Origin: Nematopogon swammerdamellus
Taxonomy: Eukaryota; Arthropoda; Insecta; Lepidoptera; Adelidae
Assembly (NCBI GenBank): GCA_946902875.1
Contig: OX336355.1
Coordinates: 19,501,347 to 19,565,346, forward strand
DNA length: 64,000 nucleotides
Direction: 5' to 3'
Each line of letters begins with the position of its first letter. The stretch's first letter is position 1. Under the pieces are notes generated by a model that was given only the letters and a program-made list of their open reading frames with translations, did no database searches and was not told where the DNA came from. Shown piece by piece: positions 20,201-35,600 of this stretch. Both the position numbers and the translations under genes were made by a program.

Positions 20201-23200
20201 CCTACCGTCATGATAAAGTCCTCCAAATCATCAGAGAGGCCATCAACCTGTCAATTGCACGGACCAGGAAAGGGCAAACCAGTAGCGGCTTCCAGAAGGT
20301 CAACTTTGTGAAACCTGGAGCCAATAAGCTGCCCAAAGATAGGACTAAACCTTCTTCAATTTTGGGAGCAGCAAAGGATTGGGAATTGTTGATGGACACA
20401 CATGAGAAGCATTACCAAATGCCTTCGGAAATCTGTACCACAGCATTAAGACCGGATATACTCATATTCTCAAAAGCGACAAAGGATGTAGTACTTGTTG
20501 AACTTACAGTTCCATGGGAAAGTAACATACCGAAGGACCACAACATCAAACTTAACAAGTACTGCAACTTAGTAGACCGGATTGTGAGAAACGGATTCAA
20601 GACTGATCTCTTCGCTGTGGAAGTCGGAGCAAGAGGACTACCAGCGAAGTCGCTCTACAGTCTCTTCAAGAATCTAGGGCTCCCAAGATCGACGCTAAGC
20701 TCATATATGGAGAGAGCTTCGAAAACGTCACTGGAAGCATCCTACAGAATATGGATAGGTAGAGAGAGGGAGGTCGAGAGCGGGACTGGTGGTTTCCCCG
20801 CGTCCTAGTCAACGCAGACTAGCTGACGAGGGCTTGAAGCGAGCCGAAACGTGAAGCATGCGCGGGAAATTTAGAGTGGCCACTCGCCAGTCCCGACCTC
20901 GATTAACACTCTCCTCTACTGCCGATGGGCCCGGATATGTTGGGTGTAGAGATCGCAAGCTCAGGTCCACACCCTCAAAAGAAAAGGGCAAACCAGTGGC
21001 GGCTTCCAGAAGGTCAACTTTGTGAAACCTGGAGCCAAAAAGCTGCCCAAAGATTGGACTAAACCTTCTTCAGTTCCATGGGAAGCAACATACCGAGGGA
21101 ACACAACATCAGACTTAACAAGTACTGCAACTTAGTAGACCGGATTGTGAGAAACGGATTCAAGACTGATCTCTTTGCTGTGGAAGTCGGAGCAAGTGGA
21201 CTACCAGCAAAGTCGCTCTACAGTCTCTTCAAGAATCTAGGGCTGCCAAGATCGACGCTAAGCTCATACATGGAGAGAGCTTTGAAAACGTCACTGGAAG
21301 CATCCTACAGAATATGAATAGGTAGAGAGAGGGTGGTCGAGAGCGGGACTGGTATTTCCCCGCGTCCTAGTCAACGCAGACTAGCTGACGAGGGCTTGAA
21401 GCGAGCCGAAACGTGAAGCATGCGCGGGAAATTTAGAGTGGCCACTCGCTAGTCCCGACCTCGATTAATACCCTCCTCTACTGCCGATGGGCCCGGATAT
21501 GTTCGGTGAAGCCATCGTAAGCTTAGATCCACACCTTCATTTCTCTTCGGATAGAACTAAACTTTCATATTTGAGCCCATTTTTATCCATACATAATCAA
21601 ATTAGCTTTGAAATTGCGTCGAAAGTCAGTTTACGGACGATAGTTTTACGTGATAATGATAACGTCATAAGAGTCTTCTGGTAAGACTATTGTGCCTCTC
21701 TATCGCTTGTTACGCGCTCTCGCTTGCACACACAGGCTCAGATGGAACGTGACACTTTTTCGTGCGTGCAGCCGGGGTTCATCAATTTATAAGACGTGAC
21801 GTTATCACGTCAAAACAAAAGACAACTCGCACATACAACACGCACTGACAAAAGGCAAGAGACTAAGAATTTTTTTGCTTGCTTTTGCACCGCCATTATT
21901 TCATAAATGTTTGAAGTAGGTTTTTCTATTTTTTCAAGATACAACTGATCCAATAAATTTTGGTTATTCAATACATGTTGTGTTTTTATTTACCTATTTC
22001 CATTAAAATGCAAGCCAATGTGAATGTTACTTTATAAATAAATTTTCATTACATATTTAGAGTTTCGTTACAATAATTTTGTTACAGTGTTTCGTTATGG
22101 GACAAAGTTCGTGAAAATGACTCAAATACGACTAGTAATTAAAATTTTCGAAAAATACAAGCTAGGTCACTTCGGAATCCATATTATGGCCACTCGCAGT
22201 CTCGGGCGTGAGGTCACGTGACCACGCCTGTGAGTGTGCTCGCAATGTATGGATAGCGGTTTCATTTTAATGAAATAATATTTTTTTAAGAGTAATACTG
22301 TGTGTGCGTGTTTTGATTGGTTTTTTTATGAAATTTAATTGAATTATAAATTATAAAAAATTATATTATATCCGTGATGTGTGAACTTGTATTAATTTTT
22401 TTCTTGTGGGTTAATAAAAAATTTTACTGAAATTTTTTATAAAAAAAATGCTTTCTGCAATAAGTCCGCCTTCTATAACATTTATCTGTAACCATTTTAA
22501 ATATGGTATTTTAAAGATCCCCCTAATAAATTATGTTTAAAATTTTCAGTGCTGACAATAGCATTTGTTCCGAAAGCCTCCTCCATATCATTTGATCTTT
22601 ATTACACAAGAAAAATCTGTTTTTTTTTTTAATTTCAGTCATTTTCACTGAATGGTTTTTAAATATTTTTGTATGGCATGAAAGTTCTTTTTCACTTAAG
22701 GAAAGAGCAAATTTAATGAACTTTTTTTATGTGTTCTTGTGTTTTAAATCAATCCAGTGGTTTTTGCTCTAGCTAGAGTCACTTTTTGTTCAGTTTTGTT
22801 TACGAACGAACGGAACATCCAACCAGAGGCGGCGCAAGGCGTGGGCGACGTGGGCGACCGCCCACGGCCTCGCGGCCCGAGGGGCCTCGCACCTCGAAAG
22901 TTCATGCAGCTTTGATTCATGAAAAATATTCAGCTAGATCTATTAAAAGAGACCCCGAGTAAACATGTTTAGACTTAATCAAAGGCAAACTAAACCTTAC
23001 TATAAAGCCTTTATCCGACACAAGATGGGAAAGCAGGGCAGAGGCAGTAATATTGCAATAATACAGTGGCTGCATTATTGCGATTTGATAATGTTGTTGA
23101 ATGTATTGAGTATTGGCAAAATTGATAGGGCCTCGCAAAATGTATCTTGCCCACATCAAATTAAGTTCATGCGCCGCCACTGCATCCAACAGTACCGTGC

Positions 23201-26200
23201 TCTGATTCTAAGTAGTTGAAGTGCCCAGGCTTTTGTAAACACTTACATCATACCATTGGAGTGGAACATTCCACTGAAAATTAATTTAAATTGTAAACAT
23301 ACTTTACATTTACGACCTGTCACCAGCTCATATTTTTGTTATTGTTTGGGACTGTGTTGAGACCAAAATATCCTCAATGACCAATTAAATATTGATAGAA
23401 AATGGTAGATTAACAGATACACTTTAGTATATAAAACACAATAGAAGCAGGGTATATAGATTGTATTAGCAAATATACTAAATATTTTATTACGAAAACG
23501 GGAAAATTATATCCTACGTTGACTTGGACTCAATTTATTGATGATGATAATATTAAACACAATTAGACATTATACCAATGAAATTACTAGAAAATTTCAT
23601 GTACATCTCGAAAATATAGGCTTTTCGATTTGGTCGCTCTACAGGAACTGCTTTTACCGGAACTTTTTCGGGGTTACGCTATTTGACGCAGGAGAGGAAC
23701 TATTGTGTACAAAGTCTCGCTTTTATTCGCTCTATAGGAACTACGCTTTTCAAGCGCAAAAGTACACTCTAAAACATAAATATTTTATGATGTGAAGTCA
23801 CAAGTTAGGTATGTTGCAGTTATTGTTTTATAAATTGTTGCAGTGCACCTCCTTTGTAGATTTAGGTATTTGTAGATTTGTAGTAGTTGTATGGCAAGGT
23901 AAGCTATCTAAGTAATAAGCTGATGTAATATTTAATGTTACTAATTATCTTTTGTTACACGGCACTAACAATGATAATTTAGTTATAATATATTCTCAAT
24001 ATTGCTACTTGCTAGGAAGGATCCTTACGAATCGAAAACAGTGCGTGCAGTGAGTGAAGGTTTTGACCGGAAGGATTGAAAAAGTACCAGGATTACAGCA
24101 AGGATAAGGAGTTGTGTGCGCGGGAAAAATATTTTATGACATGTTATGTTGTTTACTTATCTTCTCATTTTACCCTGGTACTTCAAGATCCACCGGTGGT
24201 GTGCGGATTTTTCAAAATAAATTCACATTACATTTTCATACACACAGATACAGAGTCCAGACCAGAAGCACACAGAGGTCGAAGATTTTAACACAGACTC
24301 ACCGAGTCCACGAAAAGCCAAAGTCGTCATTATGAACACACAGTAAAAGTTGCACTTTCTCGAAGACGTTCTAAAGCAGAATGAACTGAAATTCAAAGTT
24401 TCAGTCATGTCTCAGCAAAAACAAAAAACTAGTTGCATGCAATAGTTAACCAGGTTCGCGGAAAATACGAACCGCAACACCTGCACGCAGTAGTTATCTA
24501 TAAATCGCACAAAAGAGCTTAATCCTTTTATGAACCTATTTTTTTTAGGGATTAAGAAGGTATCATAGAAACGAAGTCATCCGTCGTACCTATTTGTTGG
24601 TATAATACCATTTTCATTTAGTACCCATACTACAGCCAATCCCCTCAACATTCATATCCACTAACTGTACCTTTGGAAAAAGTTCCCCTCGTGCGTCTAA
24701 AAGCGGTTGTTGTTGTTGTTGTTGTTGTTGTATAGCGTCAAAATGTGAGGAAGAAAAAGTTCCGGTAAAAGCAGTTCCTGTAGAGCGACCAAACTGGCTT
24801 TTCACATACATTTCATAGAAAAAAGTCTAGAAATAACGTCTAGAACGCACCGGGGTGGAGCGCACCCTTTTTGGCCAAAATGGCATCGCAGACAGGGGTT
24901 GATAGTTGGCCTTATCGCCTCGCAGGCGAGAGGATAAGTGACTAGCCTAGACTAGGTTAGACTAGAAGGTCCATTTTAGGGTGTTGATTAGAAGAGGGGA
25001 TCCTTGCTAGCAAATTGCTAGTAAGCTTATTGTCTAGGCCGAGTTAACAGATGAAATTATAATAGTGAAAGAATTCTTTGAAAAAAAAATATTCCCATAC
25101 AAAATAATTTTTTTATAAAACATATTTTTTTTAAAAACACCAATACATTGATTTTGAATATAAATGTATATGTATGTAAATACAAGGGAAGTCGTATGGG
25201 TGAATGTTTTGGTGGTTTAAAAAAAATTAACCCTAACCTAATGTTGAGGCGGCGTATGTCGTTTTTGCATAAATTCCTATTCAAAATAAATGTTTTGGTG
25301 CTTTAAAAAAAAAAAAAAATCGAAAATTAATTTTGTATGAAAAATATGTTTTTCAAAATTTTTTTTCTCCGAAACTAAGCATTTCCTACAAATAATTCTT
25401 TCACTAAAATTCATTTCTTAATTCGGTCTACACAATAAGCTTACCAGCAATTTGCTAGCGTGGCGACCCTCTACTAATCCACGCCCCCCTTTTATTGTCT
25501 GCTCGAAAATTATGTTCTTCCGAGTTTTTTGTTATGGAAATTGACAGTCGGCTACATCACACCTTCATCCTACACAATAAATGTAGGAATAAAACAATAT
25601 TCAGTTTTCAACATTTATAATACCTACTTAGATTTCTTAGAAGGAATAGAAATAGATGGCTAAGTCATATGCAGCTTCCAAGAAGCTCGTGGATGTTATT
25701 TGGGTTGTAGTATATCTATGAGTAGGGAGAGCCAGTGTGTTGGTTGATACAGGTGTTAGGCATCGAATGCACACTTGACTGAGTTATTTTTGTAGTTTCT
25801 GTATAGGTAGGTACATAGATATTGTAGTGTGTGTGAGCACAGCAGGTTCACCTTGCACATCTGTGCGCTAATTCTGTTGTGAGCGGCAATCTCTCACCTG
25901 CTTCACTAAGCGTAAGCAGATCAACGGGCCTGCGTCCTGCGTATATTAAACCATAATATTGCCTATAGATGTAATAAATCTACACCCCGTGTCGCGTCAA
26001 ACACAGGTAAATTTAAGTATGTTTAGGTAATATTTAACTATACACGGTGAACAAAAAACCTGTCGAACACCCGAAGGCAGGAAGTACAGTTTCAGATACT
26101 GAATCGGATAGGCTAGTTTTTTTTTAAATTCGGACAACATTTAAAAAAAAAAATTTAATTAGTATCACGACCTTTTACTTTTAATGCAAAATTATTTAGT

Positions 26201-29200
26201 CTATTCGGCGCGGCGGCGGCGGCGCGCCGCCTCGCCGCCAGTGTCATAAATTATCTTGAGGCAGCATTCAATGATGTGAAGGCAGAAAGCGTGTTCTTAT
26301 GTCTTTAGTGAGATTCTTTGTAAAATAATTTGCCGATTTTAATATTTTTGTTTGTCTTCTGTACTGAAAATGAGGTAAGTGCTTTGAGGTCTGTTATTGT
26401 GCAACAAACTATTATTTTGTATACTATTAGGTTTTAGAATATTACCTAGGTAGGTACCTAGAAAACTGATATCACGTGCTTAAGACATATGGTAGTAGGG
26501 TTTAACTTCACCTCACTGTTATGATGGCATGCAGACATAATTTAGTTATTTCAAGACATCTTGATACTTAGGAATAATTGAAAAAGGGCATATTCTCATT
26601 TAAATTTCGAAAAAAAACTAGCTTATCCCATTCAGTATCTGAAACTGTACTTCCTGCCTTCGGGTGTTCGACAGGTTTTTTGTTCACCGTGTATAAAAGA
26701 AAATACAAATTTCCGTAATTTTTATGAAGTTACTTAGGCCCACTTGCACCAACACGAATTTAAGATATAAACCAGTTTAACTCGTTAAGTTAGCACCCGT
26801 TGACTGTGGGAACCGCGTTTAAATCCATAACTCGCTACTTAACTCTAAACTCGTGTTGGTGCAAGTGGGCCTTAGTGACCCAACAAAAACGGTATGATAG
26901 GAGATATAACACTTGCTGGTGATGTCAGGACTATGATGAACAGTGGCGACTCCTTTCAGTTGGCGAGGTTGGCGCCGCCAAACCAAATAAAATGAATGAC
27001 ACCATTACTACAGAAGTATCAAGCTAAAATAAATGTGAAAAAATATCGGAGTTAAACTATTTATATCATATAACTATAACCCACGATTAATAAGATAAAA
27101 CGTCAATCCCGTACCCGTTACATAATTTGAAATTTCGCGCGCGTCAAACGCGGGCGACGACGAATGACGACACATCAAGGCATTCATTGGCCGGTTGGCT
27201 ACATTTTGAAGCGCCATCGTATTCCATACAAGGCGGAAGCGGCCGAATGTCCCCCCCGTCCCGCGCGGACCCGCTGCTCAGCCTTTCGAGTTGGCGCAGC
27301 GAGGAGTGCATTTAGTGACGCGGTAGCGAGTAGAGCGACTAGTGAGCGAGCTAGGTGTGTGTGTTGCGTGTGTGGGTGTGTGCGCGCTGCGACCACACGG
27401 CGAGTATTCTTGTGCTGTGCGCCGTGCGATGCGATGCGACTATTATAGCGGGCTAGGCTAGGTGTGTTGTGTGCGCGTGGGTGTGCGCATTGGCTCGCGA
27501 GTTGATAGCTGCATATATTCCGTTATGTAGGTATGAACTTTGTATGGATGAATCCTGTGCAGTGTTGTTAAATTAAAGTGATTTATTGGTAATTATAATG
27601 GCAAACTCCTACCGAGCTATCTACGGAGCACTCAAGGACAAGAGAGACTCAGTAATTTGGCACTCTTATCTGTGGAAAAGGAGTTGCTAAGAAAATTGAG
27701 GAAGAAAGAAGATTTTCACGATCGAGTCTTCGAAAATTTCTTGTCTGGGGAACGAAGAGTGGACTTCTTGTAGGTACAAGTAAAATGTAACAATTCAAGC
27801 TTGTATGCCTGTCTCGTCGTCGTCGTGCCAGAGGAGACGTCGCTGTTGTCGACTGCAAATCGACTGCTTTGACACAACCAGTCGGTACCTATCTACAGAC
27901 AAATTAATCGTAGGTGAGAAAAATAAATCATTTAAACTAAATATTATAAACTATCTATATCGTAATCGTCTTTCAGTTTTTGAACTCATTGTGGTAATAA
28001 TAAATTAACGCGTAGGTACCTAAGTTCTGAAATTATGAAAAAAAAAATTCCTTAGCCAGAGCCAACCCAATATTCAGGACCAGGAGTCGCGACTGATGAT
28101 GAAATAGATTTTCAGATGAATAAAACATGGAAGATTGATGAACACAACAGGACTGCTTCTTCATATACTTAGTAATGCGTAATGCACGTGTTCTTGGCAC
28201 ATAATACCGGTTTTGTTGTTATGCATAACTATCATAAATTATTAGGACTAATAAATAGAACTCTGTAAATATTGATTAGCTTAGCTATTAAAGATGTCAT
28301 CTTTAAGATGATTCGTTCTAAAGAATTAGGGAGGTTTCATAAACCACGTGACGGATTTTAGGCAAATTTTGGACCCCCCAAATTAACGCAAATATACCCA
28401 TTTGCATTAATTTGCACTTTGTCTCACTTCTACTATTTAAATTGTGAAAATTGTCATATCGTGTGCAAAACTCGAGAAATTGTTGTCGACAATTCTCGAA
28501 ACTAGGGAAAACATGTCGAGAAATCGAAAAGCCTATACTCGAGCCAGCCGAGCACACAAGTGCACATGTTGTATGTATGTATATGATAGTTGTGTGGTTG
28601 TAGAAGCGGAAGGAGACGGAGGACGGCAAGATGTTCTCTCCGCTGGGCGAGCTGCTGGACAACCTGGACGCGCAGCGCTCCCCGCCGCACCTCGTGCAGC
28701 GGCTCCGCGACGCGCAGCTACTCGATACAACATTCAAGTTCCCGCACGACAGCGTTAAGGTATTCTTACATACATACCATCACTCTGTGTCCCGTCAATG
28801 AGGGTGAGCAGAGTAATTTGTGGTGTTCTGCAAGTATTCACAATACCGCATCACTATATGTTGGACTTACCGCGGACTCGTACCAATTGGTTCTATAGAT
28901 CTTTCCTCTACAGAACCGGTAAACTCTGGAACGCTCTCCCTGCCCTTATATTTCCCCCCAAGTACAGTCGTGGGTCCTTCAATAGGAGCGTGAATAGGTA
29001 CCTATCTGTCAGACAGATATGGCATTCGCAACCCCGTATACGAGCGAATGTCCTTGGTCGTCGTTAGACACCATATGAGTGACTCGGAGCCACATATCGC
29101 GCTTTCTATAAAAAAATAATACCCATCCAGCAAAATATTAGAACATAACTATCGAGCATGAAGACAGTTACCTTCTCTTAGTGGAAGGACCGCGATGATG

Positions 29201-32200
29201 TTGCTGGTGGGTACCCTGTCGTCCTTTAGCACATTATTTTATCTTTAACCCGTAGTGTGGCATGGCTGGTTGAAACCACGGGCTCTTTTTACCTGACTGC
29301 GAATATAAAGGAGGGTAATGTGTTTAGTAACTGACTATTCAGTGTGGAACGCACCGACAAGGCTAAAGCAACTGCTAACTCACCTACCTCACATCTGACA
29401 AAATAGCACTAGAGCGGAGTATAGGTAGGAATGTAATGAAATGAAATGGAATGAAATATATTTATTGTTGGCTCAGATACATAACTTAAAAATAGATAAC
29501 ATCCGTCTTAAAATTAACACATTTTACAATTAAAATTAAACTAAGTAATAAAAAATTAGGCTACAAAAGACATGTGTAAAAAATAATTTTAAAATGTACA
29601 CTGAGCGGAATAAAAACTTAGATTAAGGATAATAAATAATAACTAATAATAAATAAATAAAAAATTTTAATATGTATCTTTGCCGAACAAAGGTCTGGAC
29701 GCAGCTTGTGACTTTCGTCGCTGATTTTAAGTCCAGCCAATGTAATGACATTGTTATCTCGTGTCGCATCAGAGTGCTTGCGATGTGTGATGGATGATAG
29801 CCGATACGACGCGCACGGCAACCTGATTGGCTCGTGTTCCGCGTCCTCTAACCGTAATCTAATTCCAGGAATGAAAGAAAGAAGTGTGATATGATAATAA
29901 TTAATAACATTGTATATTGTATATTGTTTATTAGGCATTCATTAGACAGCATGACTGTAACTACTCGAATTTGTCACAATTTGTTCTATCCGATTCGATT
30001 ACACCCACGAAGAAGAACCGGTAAGAAACTTCGCAGGGTTTTTTTTTTCATAATAATTTTTACAAGCATTTAGTGACTATCCACATAATAACACCGCCTA
30101 CAGTCGATTGAAAATACAGCTTGAGAGCAAGATCAAAAACAGATTTTTGTTTTGTTTTTGAAGTTCTGACTGCAAGGACTTAATTTAGTGGATCAGGTGT
30201 AAAGAGCCTTTGTCAAATTTTTGATACGTCATTTGTATAAACTCAATAATGTTAGTAATAAGTATACATACTACAACGTAGTATTGTCAAATAATAATAA
30301 AAAAAAATTATAATAAAAATATTAAGATACTTGAAGTATTAAGTTGTCAATCGGTTAGTAAATAAATTTGGGTACAAATAGTACCTAGTCATACACAAGT
30401 CACAACACAAAAGCAAGCGTACGTCCTTACCTAATCCTACTACTTGCGCTTTTCAATGCTGTCTACGTTTTTGTTATGGTTTTGTTAAAATTCTGTTCAG
30501 AACATCTATTGACAATTTTGTTGACAGTATACAATGCATGCAGGGAACAGCCTAAAGAAAACAAATGCTAACAGTGCACTTCCCTTGTAGCTATGTATGT
30601 AATACTTGGGCTAGACAGCCTAGCAACAGTCCGCAAATCTACTGGCATGGCACCTAACTGAGCGTGGTTTCGCGAGGAGAGGTGATTTTGGCTCTGTCGA
30701 CTGCACCATTGGTCTCTCGGCACAGCCACCCATGCTGGTTTACAGAAAAAAAAAGTTGAATGTTGACGGTGTATGTCTAGATCACTGAGCTATATTGTTA
30801 CAGTAGAGAAGTCACCACTAGGGGGAGTTCAGGGTTAGCTTACCGAGAAACAGCTGAAGCTAAATTACTAAAGCACACATTCACACAAAACGTGTAGTAA
30901 AAAAAATTGTGAGCGTCTGCGCTAACGCTGCTGTGCAGCATTGAGCCGCGGGCTAGGGAAGGCGGAAAGCGTTGGTAGGTTAAAAAAAACTCTCGCTCAC
31001 ACTTCAGCACCCTCCATATTTAGTGTCTCACTTCAGCGCTTGCTTCCGTGCGAAGTTTACTGTGCAAGCGAAAGTGTGTGCGTCGCGTGGGCGTGCAATG
31101 ACCTCGGGCCGCCATTAGCGGAAAATACTAATTATTTTGCCAAATTGTAGTAAAATGATGCTTTACTTGTGAAATGTTATTCCTTTCGATTTTGGTGTGT
31201 TTTTGCTAGTATTATGGCAGTATCGAAAGACACACAACATTTTAAATTGAAAGCAGCTCGGTTCGGTATTCACGTAATATCACCACACACTCATGACTAC
31301 TATCGATGACAGCCAGGGGTCGACCTCGACTGAAAGGAAGTCTACGATGTAGGTAACTGATTTCGATGGGACCAAAGTATATACCCTAGTGTCAGCTCTA
31401 CTAAGAGGTTGGTGGCTTACAGCTCGGTGGTCTAGATGATCACGTGGCACTAACATTCACACCGATGCACTTACAGCAACAACAGCAGTAGCTCAAACAC
31501 TCTAAAGTACAGCTAATGACATTAAGCAAAGTTTTCGACACGCTCTGCCATGAGCTAGGAGATAGGTAACTCTAAGGTGGCCAACCGTCCCGGATTCTGC
31601 GGGACCGTCCCGCAATAGCAGTTGTAATCCCGCATTGCAATAACTAATAAAATAGTCCCGCAAAATGTCTAATGCGTCCTGCATGTCCCGCATTTTCAAG
31701 TCCGTGGCATTTTCCATATTTATAAAGTCATTCAAAAATTGCCTGGACATCGTCCAGTACCTTCTTTGTTTGCCAGGAACGAACGCACCTACTTAACTAG
31801 TATTTTCGTTACTGAATGCCTTATGGACATCGGAAAAATGGTCGTGCAATGCTTGTTGTTAAATTTAATATGGGCAGTTGTGAAAACTTTTTTGACATTC
31901 TTAACCAAAACCCAGAATTGAAAAATATTATTTTAAAAATAAATGACTTACTTAACAGTAAGTGCTCCGACACACCATCAGTCCTTTACATTCACACCCC
32001 CTAACCCCAGGAATGTCCCGCATTGACTTTTCATAAAGTTGGCCGCCTTAGGTAACTCTCTGCGCAAGGCACAACACGACATTGGCTAGATTTAACGCGG
32101 CGGGTGGCCGAGTGGTTTGGGCATCGGCTTCTCATGCGGGAGGTCCGAGGTTCGAATCCGGTCGCCGTGTACCAATGAGTTTTTTCTGATGAAAAAAATT

Positions 32201-32602
32201 ACGTGCATACCTACACCTGCTGCTTCACCGTTCGGAACCGGTGTAAAACTGTAGGTCCCTTCCCTTGTCCCTTACTAGGTGGTAGGCTCAAATTATTATA
32301 GCCGACTGGGTTGGTACCACCGTACTGGATGTAAGATAGCCGCATAACAGCCTCGGTTGTGTTCTCCTCTAGTACAGTATTGCCAGCAATCCAGGGAAGT
32401 CTCTGGTATGGCACCTACCTTCTCGGAGGTGATATTGGCTGGTCAGAGCATGTGCTTTGGCCCCTCTGACTCAACCACCCATACCGGATTACATAAAAAA
32501 AAAAAAAGATTGCACATTTGGCCATTGTGTCTCAGAAGTGTGTCAGGTGTGGAGTGACGGGTGGGGGAGGTGTGGAGGGGAGAGGGGAGGGAGAGACTCC
32601 TG

Positions 32603-32635
<33 letters not shown>

Positions 32636-35600
32636 TGTAGGCGAGTCCAAGTATTGATTGCAGATAAGGTAACCTTGGTCAGTGGGCGGGCTGTTTGCTC
32701 CAGGGAATCCATACAAACAAACTTGATACACTTGTTGTTACCTAATCTGAAGCTAATCTTACCTGTGCTTCTGTTCCTTGCGCATGGATAAGAGTGTTAT
32801 TGTTTTCACTAGGAAATTGTGTTATTATCTGATAATACGTAATTGGCTACCTGCTCTGCTAATGCAAGTATGTTTTATATGACCACTCTTTATTTATATT
32901 ATTTTAGAGCAAGGAGTTTTGTTTTTTCAGTGTTTAGCAGCTTAAGATAAACAAGTTACATTGATACAGTAGGTATGTACGGAACACATTGTCAGAGCAA
33001 TTATCAACTATCAGCGTAAACACAACACATCCATATTTGGGCTCTTAGCGAGATATTTTGAAACTTTTTAGGGTTTTGGACTAATGTCCAAAACGAGAAT
33101 GGAGAATCAAAATCTTTATGGGATCACACATTTGTTTGTCCATCCGTAGGTACATATTTTACAGACCCTAAATTCTAGACGGGCTAAAGTACAAACAATT
33201 CATTGGATTTAGTTAAACAAAATTTTCTACAGGATAGAACCCTCGTGACCTTTTCTTTATTGAAGGTCACAAAAGTTCTATGAATATGCTTCAATCAATA
33301 TATTTACACACAATGGAAAATAAATGACTGGTCGATACTTCCATGTGAGTACATATTTTATAAAGTTTATGTATGTGTGAGAGGGGGTGTGTGTGTGTGT
33401 GTGTGGTAGATACATGAATGTGTTAATGTGAATGGTTGAGACTGACTGAATCCGAAGCTGACTTGACACTGATTGAAAGCCGGCGATGCTGGCAGGGACT
33501 GTTACAAAATCCGTCAGGTCTGTCACAGCATGTAGCTCCTCCTACTTTTCATTATACTTATATACAATTAATATTAATATTGTAAAAATATTTTAGAATA
33601 GTAAAGTAAAAGTAAAAGTAAAAAGATTTTATTAATTAATTCTAAAACATATAAACATTACAAATACCAACATTACAAATACAAATAACATTATTCTCAG
33701 ATTTTTTTTTTTTACATTTTGCATGTTTTAGATCGACATAAATATGATCACTCCCACCTAAACTGGCCATTGATGGCTGTATTATAGGTGGTTGATCAGT
33801 AAATTGTACACTTCTATCTACCCAGTAACAAGAACATCTCAATTCTTAATTCTCAGTACACATCTACCCGCAAACTCATTCACCTACTCCAATCAGTTTT
33901 TAATGACTGTATGTAGATCAGCCGACATCGTCGCGCGTAGATGTGTGCGTGAAGTGTGTGCGAGTGTATTTGAGTTGAGCATCGTTAGTTCATTCACTGC
34001 TAGTGTCAGAGAATATCTGTTAAATGAAGACACGACACTCGTGGATATAATTATTTTATTTTTATTTTATATACCATAGTTAGTAGGTTTGTGTTTTTGT
34101 TCAGCTTACTGGTTTTTTATTTTTTTTTATTAAGATAAACGAAGATATTAATGTGTAGCTAAAATGTTTGCTGAACGTGTGAAAGTGGCAAAAGAAAAAT
34201 AAGTACACATATGTTTTTATTTACTACTAATAATACTTTTATACACATATATACATACACAGTTAATTATAGTGCAACTATTTGCAGTAGGTATACAGGT
34301 TTTTATTTATTTTTTTATATTTTTTTTTTTATGTATTAATATTAGTGTGAATAGAGTAGAATTTTAGATTAATAGTAGATTAAATTAGATTTTTAGATTA
34401 TTATTGTTTGTTTAGCCATTTCACGAGATATTTCAGAGTGTGAGTAATAACTATATAGATATTCATATTCATCCGTAGATACCTATAGGTACTTTTTGCA
34501 GCTATAGATATAGAATCTTTGTTGCACACAATTGAAAGAAGAACAGGGGTGACAAGCCGTGACACTCCCGCGCCACAAACTACACGGCTACGCTTGCAAT
34601 AGACACTGATAGACACAGTTAGGTTACCTACTATGTCTCAACTCTCACATCCTCCTTGTTCGTATGTTTGTCGTGTAAGTCATTTAGATAACTACACTCA
34701 AGAGCTTGGGACACTTAGTATTAGGTAGTTAGCAAGAACTATCCTATGTTATTGTAGTTCTCTGCCTGAGAAAATGACCAACAAACAGGTGGCAAGGGGA
34801 CTTGCGTCAAATTAGACTCAGTCATATGAGAATACTAGGCTCAGTGTCCAACAGAGTTAATTCATATGTCATTCATTATAAAGGGCTCTGTTCGTACTTC
34901 AATCCATTCCGATTTCAATTCCACTACAGAAAAAAGATAAGTATCTAGCAAGCAAGGTGAGAAACTCCTATGTGCTCCTATCCTTATGGGGTGACCGGGT
35001 GTAAATTATATAGTTCTTTCTTACTTGAACATTTATTCTTTATACAAAACATGTGCGCCTCTATGGGCTGCGTGGCGGTACTGACTGGCTTGCATGGATG
35101 GATTGGATGGGGGTGCATTCCAACGCTCGGCACCTATCTCGTTATATTTATGGTAGAACAGATATATTAACAGTTATCTCATCTCTGTAGGTGGGTGAGC
35201 CCAGTCTCATACATTTTTGCCCATGGTCCTTTAATCAAATAGCAAACTAATAGGACAAGATAACTATCACGAGGCACGATAAGGCACGAAGACTTACGTA
35301 CGGCATGACTCGGTGGAAGAACCGTTCCAAGGCGAGAGGTGGCCAGCCCATCGCCCTTTAGCGCGGCATCTTGTCCTTTTTCGCCATGCACAGGGAGGAA
35401 CGCAGTGGAACTATTCGTTTTAAGTGTCAGACCCCACACGTTAAACTGTAGGGTTCCCTGGTATTCGCGCGGATACCACACCTCTTACTCTCCCCGCCTA
35501 CCCTGTTATCCGCGCGGATACTAGAAGTGGTATCACCAAGTGTTCGCACATTTTTCGATCATGCTATTTCAGTGAATTTTTCTCATTAGAATGAGAGAGA

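Larger units (their letters stand above)
18965..20970 (+). mobile_element. LINE with restriction-like endonuclease (R2/NeSL-like), 5'-truncated
   Basis: Starts inside the reverse transcriptase and runs through a C-terminal endonuclease into a 3' UTR that ends near TCAGGTCCACACCCTCA. Two further 3' pieces of the family lie at 20985-21540 (same strand, directly behind) and 35906-36797 (opposite strand). Confidence 0.85.

Noticed and set aside
32097..32170. tRNA gene
   Set aside because: A and B boxes are present, but the sequence continues into a SINE body and recurs at 35723 and 42716 with the same body, so it is a SINE head.
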